From contig JAQVNT010000096.1 in NCBI GenBank assembly GCA_028702975.1, positions 1 through 6,192 of the forward strand: a DNA stretch of 6,192 nt, in the 5' to 3' direction. This DNA comes from Candidatus Delongbacteria bacterium (lineage in GTDB: Bacteria; UBA4055). Position numbers and translations under genes: made by a program. Positions 1-6,192 of the stretch are shown one piece after another; the first letter of the stretch is position 1, and each line of letters begins with the position of its first letter. The notes beneath the pieces are model-generated. The model did no database searches and had not been told where the DNA came from. It saw nothing but the letters and a program-made list of their open reading frames with translations.

Positions 1-20
1 GATTAATATGACGAATAATA

Positions 21-49
21 TTGAATATTCATTTTTTTTACACTATATT
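21..49 (+). promoter_or_regulatory. Putative sigma-70-type promoter of ssrA
   Basis: A TTGAAT hexamer at 21-26 and a TATATT hexamer at 44-49 are separated by 17 bases, close to the TTGACA/TATAAT consensus (4 of 6 and 5 of 6 matches). Transcription would start around 56-58, a few bases before the mature tmRNA 5' end at 64, leaving a short leader for RNase P to remove. The region is very AT-rich, so chance matches are possible. If the organism is a Bacteroidota, its main sigma factor may prefer a TAnnTTTG-type -7 box, and TATATTTA at 44-51 would then be the relevant element. Confidence 0.55.
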
Positions 50-63
50 TACAATTGTCCAAC

Positions 64-420
64 GGGGGTGTTTATGGATTCGACGGGATTGATCGTTGGA
101 TTGGATTGCATGCCGATAACCACGGGTAAATCGTTAAAGGTCTCGTGAAAACAATAAATGCTAATACTAATTACGCATTAGCTGCCTAATAAACGGCAGC
201 TCGTTCACCGCCGGAGTTCCAGTTCCTTTGGCGGATGGGCGCCATCCTGAACTGGTTTGCTCTGATCCTCGCCTGAGGGATTAAAGCGCGATAAATCAGG
301 ATCGCCGCACTGGTGCCAAGTCTGTCGGGAGCCGGGGCGGTTAAATCTAAAGGCAGAATAAGCATGTAGAGGTCCTTTCGGACGCTTTTTCGGACAGGGG
401 TTCGACTCCCCTCATCTCCA
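64..420 (+). ncRNA. ssrA: Transfer-messenger RNA (tmRNA, 10Sa RNA)
   Basis: tmRNA with SmpB rescues ribosomes stalled on broken mRNAs and tags the product for proteolysis. The acceptor stem pairs GGGGGTG (64-70) with CATCTCC (413-419), followed by discriminator A420. The third pair is G-U, the alanine identity element read by AlaRS. The conserved TGGATTCGACGGG lies at 75-87. The T arm is 396-412 with loop TTCGACT. CCA is not encoded (CAA follows A420), so it must be added after transcription. Pseudoknots traceable by hand: PK1 from 114-117/130-133 and 121-126/142-147; PK2 from 208-212/230-234 and 219-225/249-255 with an inner hairpin at 234-246; PK4 from 305-308/337-340 and 321-326/352-357. 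PK3 is weaker, with 269-272/288-291 and 273-276/296-299 as candidates. The 357-nt length is normal for one-piece tmRNA. Confidence 0.97.
160..192 (+). other. tmRNA tag-peptide reading frame (ANTNYALAA)
   Basis: The resume codon is read as GCT at 160, 12 nt after the end of PK1, close to the spacing known for E. coli tmRNA. Translation gives ANTNYALAA followed by two TAA stops (187-192). The ALAA ending is the ClpXP/ClpAP-type degron, and Ala from the charged tmRNA would precede it. The last two sense codons (GCTGCC, 181-186) pair perfectly with GGCAGC (195-200), placing both stop codons in the loop of this 6-bp hairpin. Codons upstream in the same frame lie too close to PK1 to be the resume point. 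The resume codon is inferred from spacing and the tag pattern, not shown directly. Confidence 0.88.
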
Positions 421-432
421 CAAAGGTCAAAG

Positions 433-458
433 CCGCCTGAATATCAGGCGGTTTTTTT
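433..458 (+). terminator. Intrinsic terminator of ssrA
   Basis: CCGCCTGA (433-440) and TCAGGCGG (444-451) form a perfect 8-bp stem with an ATA loop, followed directly by seven T residues (452-458). It begins 13 nt after the mature 3' end of tmRNA, so the 3' trailer needs nuclease trimming before CCA addition. It should insulate the downstream + strand gene from ssrA transcription. Confidence 0.93.
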
Positions 459-472
459 ATTTAAAATATAAC

Positions 473-500
473 TTGAATATCCGACGGGAAAGCGTATTAT
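473..500 (+). promoter_or_regulatory. Putative promoter of the GNAT/ATP-grasp gene
   Basis: TTGAAT (473-478), 16 bases, then TATTAT (495-500) form a sigma-70-like promoter just after the ssrA terminator. Transcription would start near 507, giving a leader of under 20 nt. The -35 region (TTGAATATCC) repeats that of ssrA (TTGAATATTC) almost exactly. The ribosome site is poor: only GGA at 514-516 precedes the start codon, so initiation may depend little on Shine-Dalgarno pairing. Confidence 0.45.
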
Positions 501-524
501 ACATTCAAAAAATGGAATTATTAA

Positions 525-2504
525 ATGAAAATAACTTTCAGGACAGCACAATTAAGAGATCTTGAATTTCTTAAGACCGTGGAAAAACTGTCCTTCCCTC
601 CACACAGGCAGAGCAATTCCAAATCTTTACGGCTGTCAGTCATAAGTACATTTCAGGAAGTTTGGCTGGCTGAGACAAAAGTCAGGCACAATACAGTTCA
701 GGTAGCAGACGCGATCCTATTCCCGCACAGGAAAACACTCAGAATATATTCAATAGCAGTAATGCCTGAATACAGAGGAAAGGGAGTAGGTCACAAGCTG
801 ATAGAGAAAATAAAGGAACATGCAGCGCTGAGAGGATTTCTGTCGATATCACTTGAAGCGGATGCTGATAATGTTTCTCTTGTAAAATGGTACATCGATC
901 ACGGATTCACGGTAAAGGAGAAATTACCGGACTATTACGGCAAAAGTGAAGATGCTGTAAGAATGTCGGTCTGTCTGGAAAATATTCATGCAAATAATGA
1001 GAGTTCAATTTTAGCCATGAGGAATTTTATAGTAGTGGACAATGCATCAAAATGGTCGCTCGATATTGACAGTGCAGAAGTGATATCGGCTAAAGATTAC
1101 ATTACAGGCCCCAGATTCCACAATATTCCAAACGCCCGTGTATTCAACATGTGCAATTCCTACAGATATCAGAGTCTCGGCTACTATGTGTCACTTCTGG
1201 CTTCCGCAAGAGATCACAGGGCGATGCCTAATGTCACCACAATAAGAGACTTTACAAACCTCTCGATAATAAGAAATTTCACTGATGACATAGATGAGGT
1301 TATTCAGAGATCATTAAAAAATGTCGAAGGTAACTATTTCAGCCTTATCATCTGTTTCGGTCATGCCACTGAAAAAGGCTTTGATAAGCTTGCCAGGGAA
1401 ATATATCAGTTGTTCGAATCACCTATACTCAAAGTTACTTTTGCAAGATCAAAGGACTGGAGCATCAGAAGGATAGCGCCGATGTCAACAGGTTCGTTAA
1501 ACTCTCTCGACCGGACGGATATTGAGAAGTATGCGAAGGAGTATTTTAGCCACAAAAGGTATAATAAACACAGAATGAAGAACTATCTTTATGATCTCGC
1601 AATACTGACGGACCGCAAAGAAAAATACCCGCCTTCAAACAAACAGGCTATGGAAGAGTTCAGGAAAGCTGCTGAAGAGATCGGATTTAATACTGAGTTC
1701 ATAACGAAAGAGGATTACGACAGGCTTCCGGAGTTCGATGCGCTGTTCATTAGGGAAACAACCAGTGTAAATGACCATACTTATCTCTTTTCGCGCAGGG
1801 CATATTCGGAGGGTCTCGTAGTCATTGACGATCCGTGGTCTATAATGAGATGTTCGAATAAAATGTTCTTGTATGAGAGGATGGAAAGAGCCAGGATTCC
1901 GGTACCGAAAACCAGGATGATGACTAAGGGAGTTAGCCTTTCTGAAGTTAAATTCGACATACCTTTCCCTGTAATATTGAAGCAGCCGGACGGAAGTTTT
2001 TCTAAGGGTATGTATAAAGTAGCGGACATTGATGAGATGAAGGAAAAGCTTGAACTGATGTATAAAACATCGGAGCTGATAGTGGCTCAGGAATTCGTAA
2101 GATCAGATTACGACTGGAGAATAGGGGTTCTTGACGGAGCGCCTCTTTTCGCAAGTAAATACTATATGGCTAAGGATCACTGGCAGATATATAACTGGTC
2201 AAAAGAAGGTAATGAGGCTCTGCACGCTGGTGATTCTGAAACGGTTCCGGTAGATAAAGTTCCGGGATATATAATTAATACAGCTTTGAAGGCCTGCTCG
2301 CTTATAGGAGACGGTCTTTACGGAGTAGATATTAAGGACATTGACGGAAAACCCTGCCTGATCGAGATCAATGACAATCCGAATCTTGATTGCGGTATAG
2401 AAGATAAAGTGCTCGGTAAAGAACTGTATTTAAGAGTAATGCGCTCAATTTTGTGCAGGATCGAGAAGGAGAGAGGCGTTCCCAAGTATGTATCGTCCGA
2501 CTAA
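525..2504 (+). CDS. GNAT acetyltransferase - RLAN - RimK-like ATP-grasp amidoligase fusion
   Basis: This 659-residue cytoplasmic protein has three parts. Residues 1-150 are a GNAT domain with the acetyl-CoA loop in IAVMPEYRGKGVGHKLI (77-93; R84, G85, G87, G89). Residues about 168-345 are an RLAN domain (RimK-like ATP-grasp N-terminal), marked by NMCNSYRYQSLGYY (208-221) and HRAMPNVTTIRDF (231-243). Residues about 355-650 are an ATP-grasp ligase: K446 and K486 are likely ATP contacts, then E523, R532, D602 and the metal site E614/N616 in LIEINDNPN. RimK relatives join amino acids to protein or peptide carboxylates through an acyl-phosphate; here the substrate is unknown. A coupled ligation plus N-acetylation is plausible but inferred. 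All key residues look intact. The start is fixed because an in-frame TAA (522-524) directly precedes the ATG. It is probably monocistronic, between the ssrA terminator and a convergent operon. The S6-modifying RimK itself lacks the GNAT and RLAN parts, so the symbol rimK is not given. Confidence 0.93.
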   Translation: MKITFRTAQLRDLEFLKTVEKLSFPPHRQSNSKSLRLSVISTFQEVWLAETKVRHNTVQVADAILFPHRKTLRIYSIAVMPEYRGKGVGHKLIEKIKEHAALRGFLSISLEADADNVSLVKWYIDHGFTVKEKLPDYYGKSEDAVRMSVCLENIHANNESSILAMRNFIVVDNASKWSLDIDSAEVISAKDYITGPRFHNIPNARVFNMCNSYRYQSLGYYVSLLASARDHRAMPNVTTIRDFTNLSIIRNFTDDIDEVIQRSLKNVEGNYFSLIICFGHATEKGFDKLAREIYQLFESPILKVTFARSKDWSIRRIAPMSTGSLNSLDRTDIEKYAKEYFSHKRYNKHRMKNYLYDLAILTDRKEKYPPSNKQAMEEFRKAAEEIGFNTEFITKEDYDRLPEFDALFIRETTSVNDHTYLFSRRAYSEGLVVIDDPWSIMRCSNKMFLYERMERARIPVPKTRMMTKGVSLSEVKFDIPFPVILKQPDGSFSKGMYKVADIDEMKEKLELMYKTSELIVAQEFVRSDYDWRIGVLDGAPLFASKYYMAKDHWQIYNWSKEGNEALHAGDSETVPVDKVPGYIINTALKACSLIGDGLYGVDIKDIDGKPCLIEINDNPNLDCGIEDKVLGKELYLRVMRSILCRIEKERGVPKYVSSD

Positions 2505-4681
2505 TACCTTCCGCCGCGGCTGTTATTGTTGATGTTCCTTGCTGTGTGAATGTCGCATTTTTCGGTCGGGATATAATTCTTATTGTACTTTTCCATATAT
2601 GTTTTAGGGCAGTATGGACCGGCGGGTTTCATGCTGTCTTTACATGTTTCTAATTCGACTATCCCTTCAGGAACGACAAAATCCTCGCTTCCCCAATTCA
2701 GTTTTTTATAGACCATCGTAATAAAATCCCCCCACAGCGGAAGCGCAGTATTTGATCCGGTCGCGTTCGGGCCGAGCTTGTAAGTCGGGTCTTTCAGCCC
2801 CACCCATACTACGGCGGCTATCTTAGGCGTGAAACCGCAGAACCACGCATCAGTAAAATCGTTTGTCGTACCGGTCTTACCCGCTATCGGGTATCTGAAG
2901 TCGTTGTGCCACCTGATCCTTTTCGCAGTTCCGTTGTCCACAACATCCTCCATCATGTTCGTGATAAGATAGGCCGTTTCTTCAGATATCGCGACGGATC
3001 TTTCGGGAAAATTCTGTTCGACCGTGTTATCGTTCTTATCAGTTACTTGAAGTATGTCGAGAGGTTTTATGTGAGTTCCTCTGTTGGCGATCGTCGAATA
3101 TGCAGTAACGATATCTATAGGCCTCATTGCGCCGGAACCCAGAGCTATTGAGTTGACAGGAATTACATGTCTCGTATCGATGCCAAGTTTCTGCGCATAG
3201 TTTATGACCTCTTTTGGTGAGATCAGCTCCATTATCAGCCTGACCGAGATCAGGTTAAGAGAGTGCCTCAGAGCTTCTCTTAGCGAGATATATCCGCCCA
3301 GATTCTCGACATCGTAATTTCCGGGCTGCCATCTTGATCCGTCAGGCATCACAACGACTACAGGCTGATTTATAAGTGTCGTTGCGGGAGAATATCCGTT
3401 GTCCAGGGCGGTAAGGTACACGACAGGTTTGAAGATCGAACCGGGCTGTCTCCATGCCTGAAGAGCGTTGTTGAATTTATGGACTTCGAAATCAGTTCCG
3501 CCCACCATGGCAAGAATACTCCCGTTCGAAGGGTCAATGGCTATAAGAGCAATTTGCGGCTCAAGTTTTTCGTGCGTCAGGGAATCGATCATCAGGCTGT
3601 CTTTCATCTTTGCATCCCATCTTGTGGAATCATAATTAGCCCTTACATATTTTCTTAATCCCTTCCATTTATCTTTGACGAACCTGCTCTTTACATCTTT
3701 ATTCAGTATCGGAACATACCTTCTCACCATCGAATCCGCAACTGCCTGGACCCGGGTGTCAAGCGTAGTCTGAACCGTCAAGCCGTCCTTGAGATAATCG
3801 AGCCCCCATTTCTTTTTGCTGTCCCTCAGCTGCTGTCTGACATGTTCGGTAAAATAAGGGGCGATCCCTTCAAAAGTCTCTTTCTTTTCCCTGACATCGA
3901 GAGGGAGCATCTTAAGCGAGTCGTAATCATCCCGTGAGATAAAATCCATAACAGTCATGTTATAAAGAACCAGATTTCTTCTCTCCAAAGCTCTTTCGGG
4001 ATGCTTGAACGGATTGTAATGGGCTGGTGCTTTCAATTGGGCGATTAGGAGCGCGGATTCTTCTACTTTAAGCTCGGAGGCGTTTTTCCTGAACATCATC
4101 TTCGCGCTTGACTGAATTCCGTATGTCCCTTCACCGAAAAGGCACTGCATGAGATACATTTCCAGAACTTCTTTCTTTGAATACATTCTTTCGAGCTGTA
4201 TCGAAGTGAGGAGCTCTTTTATTTTCCTTTCCAGATTTTTCTCGAAGCCGATCTCGTTATAAAGGTTCCTTGCAAGCTGCTGAGTGATAGTTGAGGCTCC
4301 GTGAACATTCTTGCCCGTAAGTTTTCTCGGTATCGCCATCATTGCCGCTGAAGCTGTTCTTTTTGAATTGAACCCCCAGTGGTTGAAAAATTCTCTGTCC
4401 TCTGTCGCTACAAGAGCCTGAATTACATGCGAAGGAATAGAATCCAGATCGACGGGGCTTCTGTTCTCGGAGAAAAATTCTTTTATCAGCACTCCGTCCG
4501 ATGAATAAACTTTCGTAATGAGATTCGGCTCGTATTTTTCCAGCCTTTCGAACTGCGGCAGTTCGTCGATCAGAGACGAAAGATAAAGATACAGTATCAG
4601 TACGCCGGCTATAGAGATCCCGATGCCCCAGCCCAGAGCCAGAAGTGTTATTTTCAAGTAATTGTTATTCTTTTTTTTCAT
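2501..4681 (-). CDS. Class A penicillin-binding protein, PBP1A family (glycosyltransferase/transpeptidase)
   Basis: A bifunctional peptidoglycan synthase that polymerises lipid II and cross-links the strands in the periplasm. From the ATG at 4681 it has 726 residues: a short basic N-terminus, one membrane anchor (about 11-35), a GT51 domain (about 60-240) and a transpeptidase domain (about 375-660). GT51 motifs are ATEDREFFNHWG (92-103, catalytic E94), GASTITQQLARNLY (128-141), ERKIKELL (151-158) and GEGTYGIQSSAK (183-194). Transpeptidase motifs are S415-I-F-K418, S474-L-N476 and K602-T-G-T605. A charged stretch at about 325-375 separates the domains. The C-terminal tail has three cysteines (680, 691, 709). 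I chose the ATG over an in-frame TTG four codons upstream (4693). It overlaps the lpxH stop by 17 nt, so translation is probably coupled; the only Shine-Dalgarno-like bases are a GAG 7 nt before it. It resembles mrcA/ponA products but is shorter than E. coli PBP1a. Last gene of the operon. Confidence 0.96.
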   Translation of the reverse strand: MKKKNNNYLKITLLALGWGIGISIAGVLILYLYLSSLIDELPQFERLEKYEPNLITKVYSSDGVLIKEFFSENRSPVDLDSIPSHVIQALVATEDREFFNHWGFNSKRTASAAMMAIPRKLTGKNVHGASTITQQLARNLYNEIGFEKNLERKIKELLTSIQLERMYSKKEVLEMYLMQCLFGEGTYGIQSSAKMMFRKNASELKVEESALLIAQLKAPAHYNPFKHPERALERRNLVLYNMTVMDFISRDDYDSLKMLPLDVREKKETFEGIAPYFTEHVRQQLRDSKKKWGLDYLKDGLTVQTTLDTRVQAVADSMVRRYVPILNKDVKSRFVKDKWKGLRKYVRANYDSTRWDAKMKDSLMIDSLTHEKLEPQIALIAIDPSNGSILAMVGGTDFEVHKFNNALQAWRQPGSIFKPVVYLTALDNGYSPATTLINQPVVVVMPDGSRWQPGNYDVENLGGYISLREALRHSLNLISVRLIMELISPKEVINYAQKLGIDTRHVIPVNSIALGSGAMRPIDIVTAYSTIANRGTHIKPLDILQVTDKNDNTVEQNFPERSVAISEETAYLITNMMEDVVDNGTAKRIRWHNDFRYPIAGKTGTTNDFTDAWFCGFTPKIAAVVWVGLKDPTYKLGPNATGSNTALPLWGDFITMVYKKLNWGSEDFVVPEGIVELETCKDSMKPAGPYCPKTYMEKYNKNYIPTEKCDIHTARNINNNSRGGRY

Positions 4682-5411
4682 CGTATTTCTCAAGAGTTAA
4701 TTTACCGTTGCTGTATGATCCGTAGGAAAAATAATTTATCCAGTCGCCTGAGTTTAAATAAACACCGTTACCTGATCCTCTGATCTCGGGAAGGTGAAGG
4801 TGTCCGAGCACGACAAAATCGAATCCCTCTCTGATCTTACCCGCTGCGAAATCGAAATATTCGTTCTTCCATTTCGATCTGTCAACATGCCTGTATCTTC
4901 TGCTGCTTTTAGAAGTAATATTAGCCAGAAATATGCCGAGGTCGGGATGTATAAGCGTTCTGAAAAGGAAATTGCTTATCTTTGATCTGAGAACTGCCTT
5001 TAGGATCCTGTACCCTCCGTCTGAAGCGGCCAGTCCGTCTCCGTGGGAAACAAAGAATTTTTTCCCATCCTCTTCGAAAATGTAATTTTCACCAACGCAA
5101 TTAAGGCCGACACTTTCAGTCAGGAATCTGCCGAGCATAAAATCGTGATTTCCCGCTATATAAGTTATTTTAATACCCTTGTCGGTCAAAGATCTCAGCC
5201 TGAAGAGGACATCGAAATGGAAAGCGGGAATGACATAAAGCCACTCGTACCAGAAATCAAAAAAATCACCGGCAAGCACTATCTCTTTAGCATCGTTCTC
5301 AATATAATCGAGAAAAGACAAAAGCTTTTTCTTTGAATTTTCGGTCTCAGGTTTTTTATCCAGCTTCAAATGAAGGTCGGAAAGAAAATATATTTTATCT
5401 CTTTGTGCCAA
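4665..5411 (-). CDS. lpxH: UDP-2,3-diacylglucosamine diphosphatase (LpxH-type metallophosphoesterase)
   Basis: Predicted to cleave UDP-2,3-diacylglucosamine to lipid X and UMP, the fourth step of lipid A synthesis, at the inner face of the cytoplasmic membrane. The calcineurin-like metal motifs are complete in the 248-residue product: SDLHL (11-15; D12, H14), GDFFDFW (48-54; D49), GNHD (87-90; N88), SHGDG (122-126; H123) and GHLHLP (203-208; H204, H206). HPDLGI (155-160) and SGDWINY (221-227) match the form I know from Bacteroidota. E. coli LpxH is 240 residues with GNRD, where this has GNHD. The start is taken as TTG at 5411, one base after the cinA stop, with GGGAG 8 nt upstream; it places the first beta strand just before DLHL. 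A longer frame to an ATG at 5522 would lie inside cinA and add residues without family resemblance. A related phosphoesterase with another substrate cannot be fully excluded. Confidence 0.88.
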   Translation of the reverse strand: MAQRDKIYFLSDLHLKLDKKPETENSKKKLLSFLDYIENDAKEIVLAGDFFDFWYEWLYVIPAFHFDVLFRLRSLTDKGIKITYIAGNHDFMLGRFLTESVGLNCVGENYIFEEDGKKFFVSHGDGLAASDGGYRILKAVLRSKISNFLFRTLIHPDLGIFLANITSKSSRRYRHVDRSKWKNEYFDFAAGKIREGFDFVVLGHLHLPEIRGSGNGVYLNSGDWINYFSYGSYSNGKLTLEKYDEKKE

Positions 5412-5412
5412 T

Positions 5413-6192
5413 TCATGATCTCCCGAGGAATTTGACCATCTCCACCGCGAGTTTATCTGCGGCTTTTCTTTTGACTGTAGCCCTGTCGCCTGAAAAATTG
5501 TACTTCCGGATGAATTTTTCATGTTCCGTTCTTAAACAAAAACCGGCGTAAACTGTTCCGACAGGCTTAGATTCTGTTCCGCCGTCAGGTCCGGCTATCC
5601 CCGATACTGCGCAGACAATATCCGAATCTGTTACCGCCAGCATTCCGTCAAGCATCTCCGATATGGTCTCTTCTGAAACGGCGCCGTTTATGGCCAGGGT
5701 CTGCGGATTGACCGAAAGTATCCTGAATTTGCTGTCGTTCGAGTATGTAATATATCCTTCAGAAAAAACGGCGCTTGACCCGGGCACATCCGTGACCGAA
5801 GAGGCAAAAAGACCGCCCGTGCAGCTTTCCGCTGATGAAAGCTTCATTTTCTTCTCTTTTAGCAGCCTGACGAGCTCATGCGCCGGGCTGACGATACTGT
5901 GCGCAAAAATACGGTCTTTTGCCAGACCCGCGATCCTTTCCGCCGCATCGTCAACAAGTTTCCTGACTGATCCGCCGCCGGGTGTTTTTATTCTGACGAC
6001 GATACCGTAGCCCTGCGGCAGATAGGCTATGCGGCATCCGAAAGGATAATCCTTTTCCGCCGAGAGCATTGAATAAAGCGAGCTTTCGGGGATGTCGGTA
6101 GTATTTATATCTCTGTAATACAGATCGCCTGAGAAATGCTGCTTAAGATAAGGCAGGATCACATCAGTCATCATCGTCCGCATCTCATTGGG
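5413..6192 (-). CDS. cinA: CinA family protein / nicotinamide-nucleotide amidase, 5' end outside window
   Basis: The C-terminal 259 residues of a CinA-type protein. Full-length CinA is about 410-430 residues: an N-terminal molybdopterin-binding-like domain (COG1058, ADP-ribose pyrophosphatase in some members), then a C-terminal PncC amidase that converts NMN to nicotinic acid mononucleotide and ammonia. Seen here are the end of the first domain and the linker (PNEMRTMM at the window edge, matching the VPxEM segment of CinA), then the whole amidase domain. The latter has LSSAESCTGG (codons at about 5841-5812), GYITYSN, GAVSEE, AVSGIAGPDGGT and KPVGTVYAG. The Met at 6183 is not the start: the frame stays open to the last base and the residues before it fit the family. 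The stop is one base before the lpxH start. A link with competence is known in Gram-positive species only and is not implied here. Confidence 0.93.
   Translation of the reverse strand, partial: PNEMRTMMTDVILPYLKQHFSGDLYYRDINTTDIPESSLYSMLSAEKDYPFGCRIAYLPQGYGIVVRIKTPGGGSVRKLVDDAAERIAGLAKDRIFAHSIVSPAHELVRLLKEKKMKLSSAESCTGGLFASSVTDVPGSSAVFSEGYITYSNDSKFRILSVNPQTLAINGAVSEETISEMLDGMLAVTDSDIVCAVSGIAGPDGGTESKPVGTVYAGFCLRTEHEKFIRKYNFSGDRATVKRKAADKLAVEMVKFLGRS
5420..5424 (-). promoter_or_regulatory. Shine-Dalgarno site deciding the lpxH TTG start
   Basis: Read on the minus strand, GGGAG ends 8 nt before the TTG at 5411, inside the last codons of cinA. It is the clearest ribosome binding site in the window and supports the TTG over the far-upstream ATG at 5522. 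An ATG at 5416 is nearer but out of frame with the phosphoesterase. Confidence 0.6.

Noticed and set aside
396..524. Integration site of a genomic island at the ssrA 3' end
   Set aside because: ssrA is a common att site, but no second copy of its 3' end was seen in the window, no integrase is present, and the terminator follows directly.
512..565. Short frame from the ATG at 512 overlapping the amidoligase start
   Set aside because: Only 17 codons in another frame, ending inside the gene; no evidence for a leader peptide.
1781..2029. 82-residue frame on the minus strand inside the amidoligase gene
   Set aside because: It lies wholly antisense to the ATP-grasp domain, has no recognisable domain and no sign of its own ribosome site.
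2453..3151. Two + strand frames of 66 and 81 residues opposite the PBP gene
   Set aside because: They are shadows of a strongly conserved transpeptidase coding region, and their translations match no family I know.
4682..4693. TTG start at 4693 for the PBP
   Set aside because: It adds only four residues; the ATG at 4681 begins the typical basic segment before the membrane anchor and is the commoner codon.
5412..5522. Longer lpxH start at ATG 5522
   Set aside because: It would overlap cinA by 110 nt and add 37 residues without resemblance to the family; the TTG at 5411 has a good ribosome site and the expected protein length.
4794..6010. Several + strand frames of 63-115 residues opposite lpxH and cinA
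   Set aside because: All are antisense to conserved domains. Their presence is explained by codon bias in the real genes.

Overview
This window holds a bacterial chromosomal segment with one RNA gene and four protein genes. All are recognisable families, and I see no mobile element, CRISPR array or rRNA/tRNA gene. The best guess for the organism is a Gram-negative member of the Bacteroidota/Chlorobiota/Ignavibacteria (FCB) group. This rests on three things: an LpxH-type hydrolase of the GNHD/HPxLG form that I associate with that group, an ssrA tag (ANTNYALAA) resembling Bacteroidota-type tags as I remember them, and weak or absent Shine-Dalgarno sequences at two of the three visible starts. 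The phylum is an inference. A Gram-negative envelope follows more firmly from a lipid A enzyme next to a class A penicillin-binding protein.

Left part (1-524): a sigma-70-like promoter drives ssrA (tmRNA, 64-420). The RNA has a complete tRNA-like domain, a G-U pair at position 3 of the acceptor stem, three H-type pseudoknots that can be traced by hand, a fourth that is weaker, and a readable tag frame ending in two stops inside a hairpin loop. A strong intrinsic terminator follows. The short gap after it carries a second promoter whose -35 region is nearly identical to that of ssrA.

Middle (525-2504, + strand): a single 659-residue protein joins a GNAT acetyltransferase domain, an RLAN domain and a RimK-like ATP-grasp ligase. 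It is predicted to form an amide or peptide bond on an unknown substrate and is the least understood gene here.

Right part (2501-6192, - strand): a tightly packed operon read right to left, cinA (5' end beyond the window), lpxH-like hydrolase, then a class A penicillin-binding protein. cinA and lpxH are 1 nt apart and lpxH overlaps the PBP gene by 17 nt. Two of the three genes build the envelope (lipid A and peptidoglycan), while CinA recycles pyridine nucleotides. The operon converges on the amidoligase gene, and the two stop codons overlap by 4 nt with no terminator hairpin visible between them.

No wholly new system is visible. The RLAN/ATP-grasp fusion with no known substrate is the item most worth following up.
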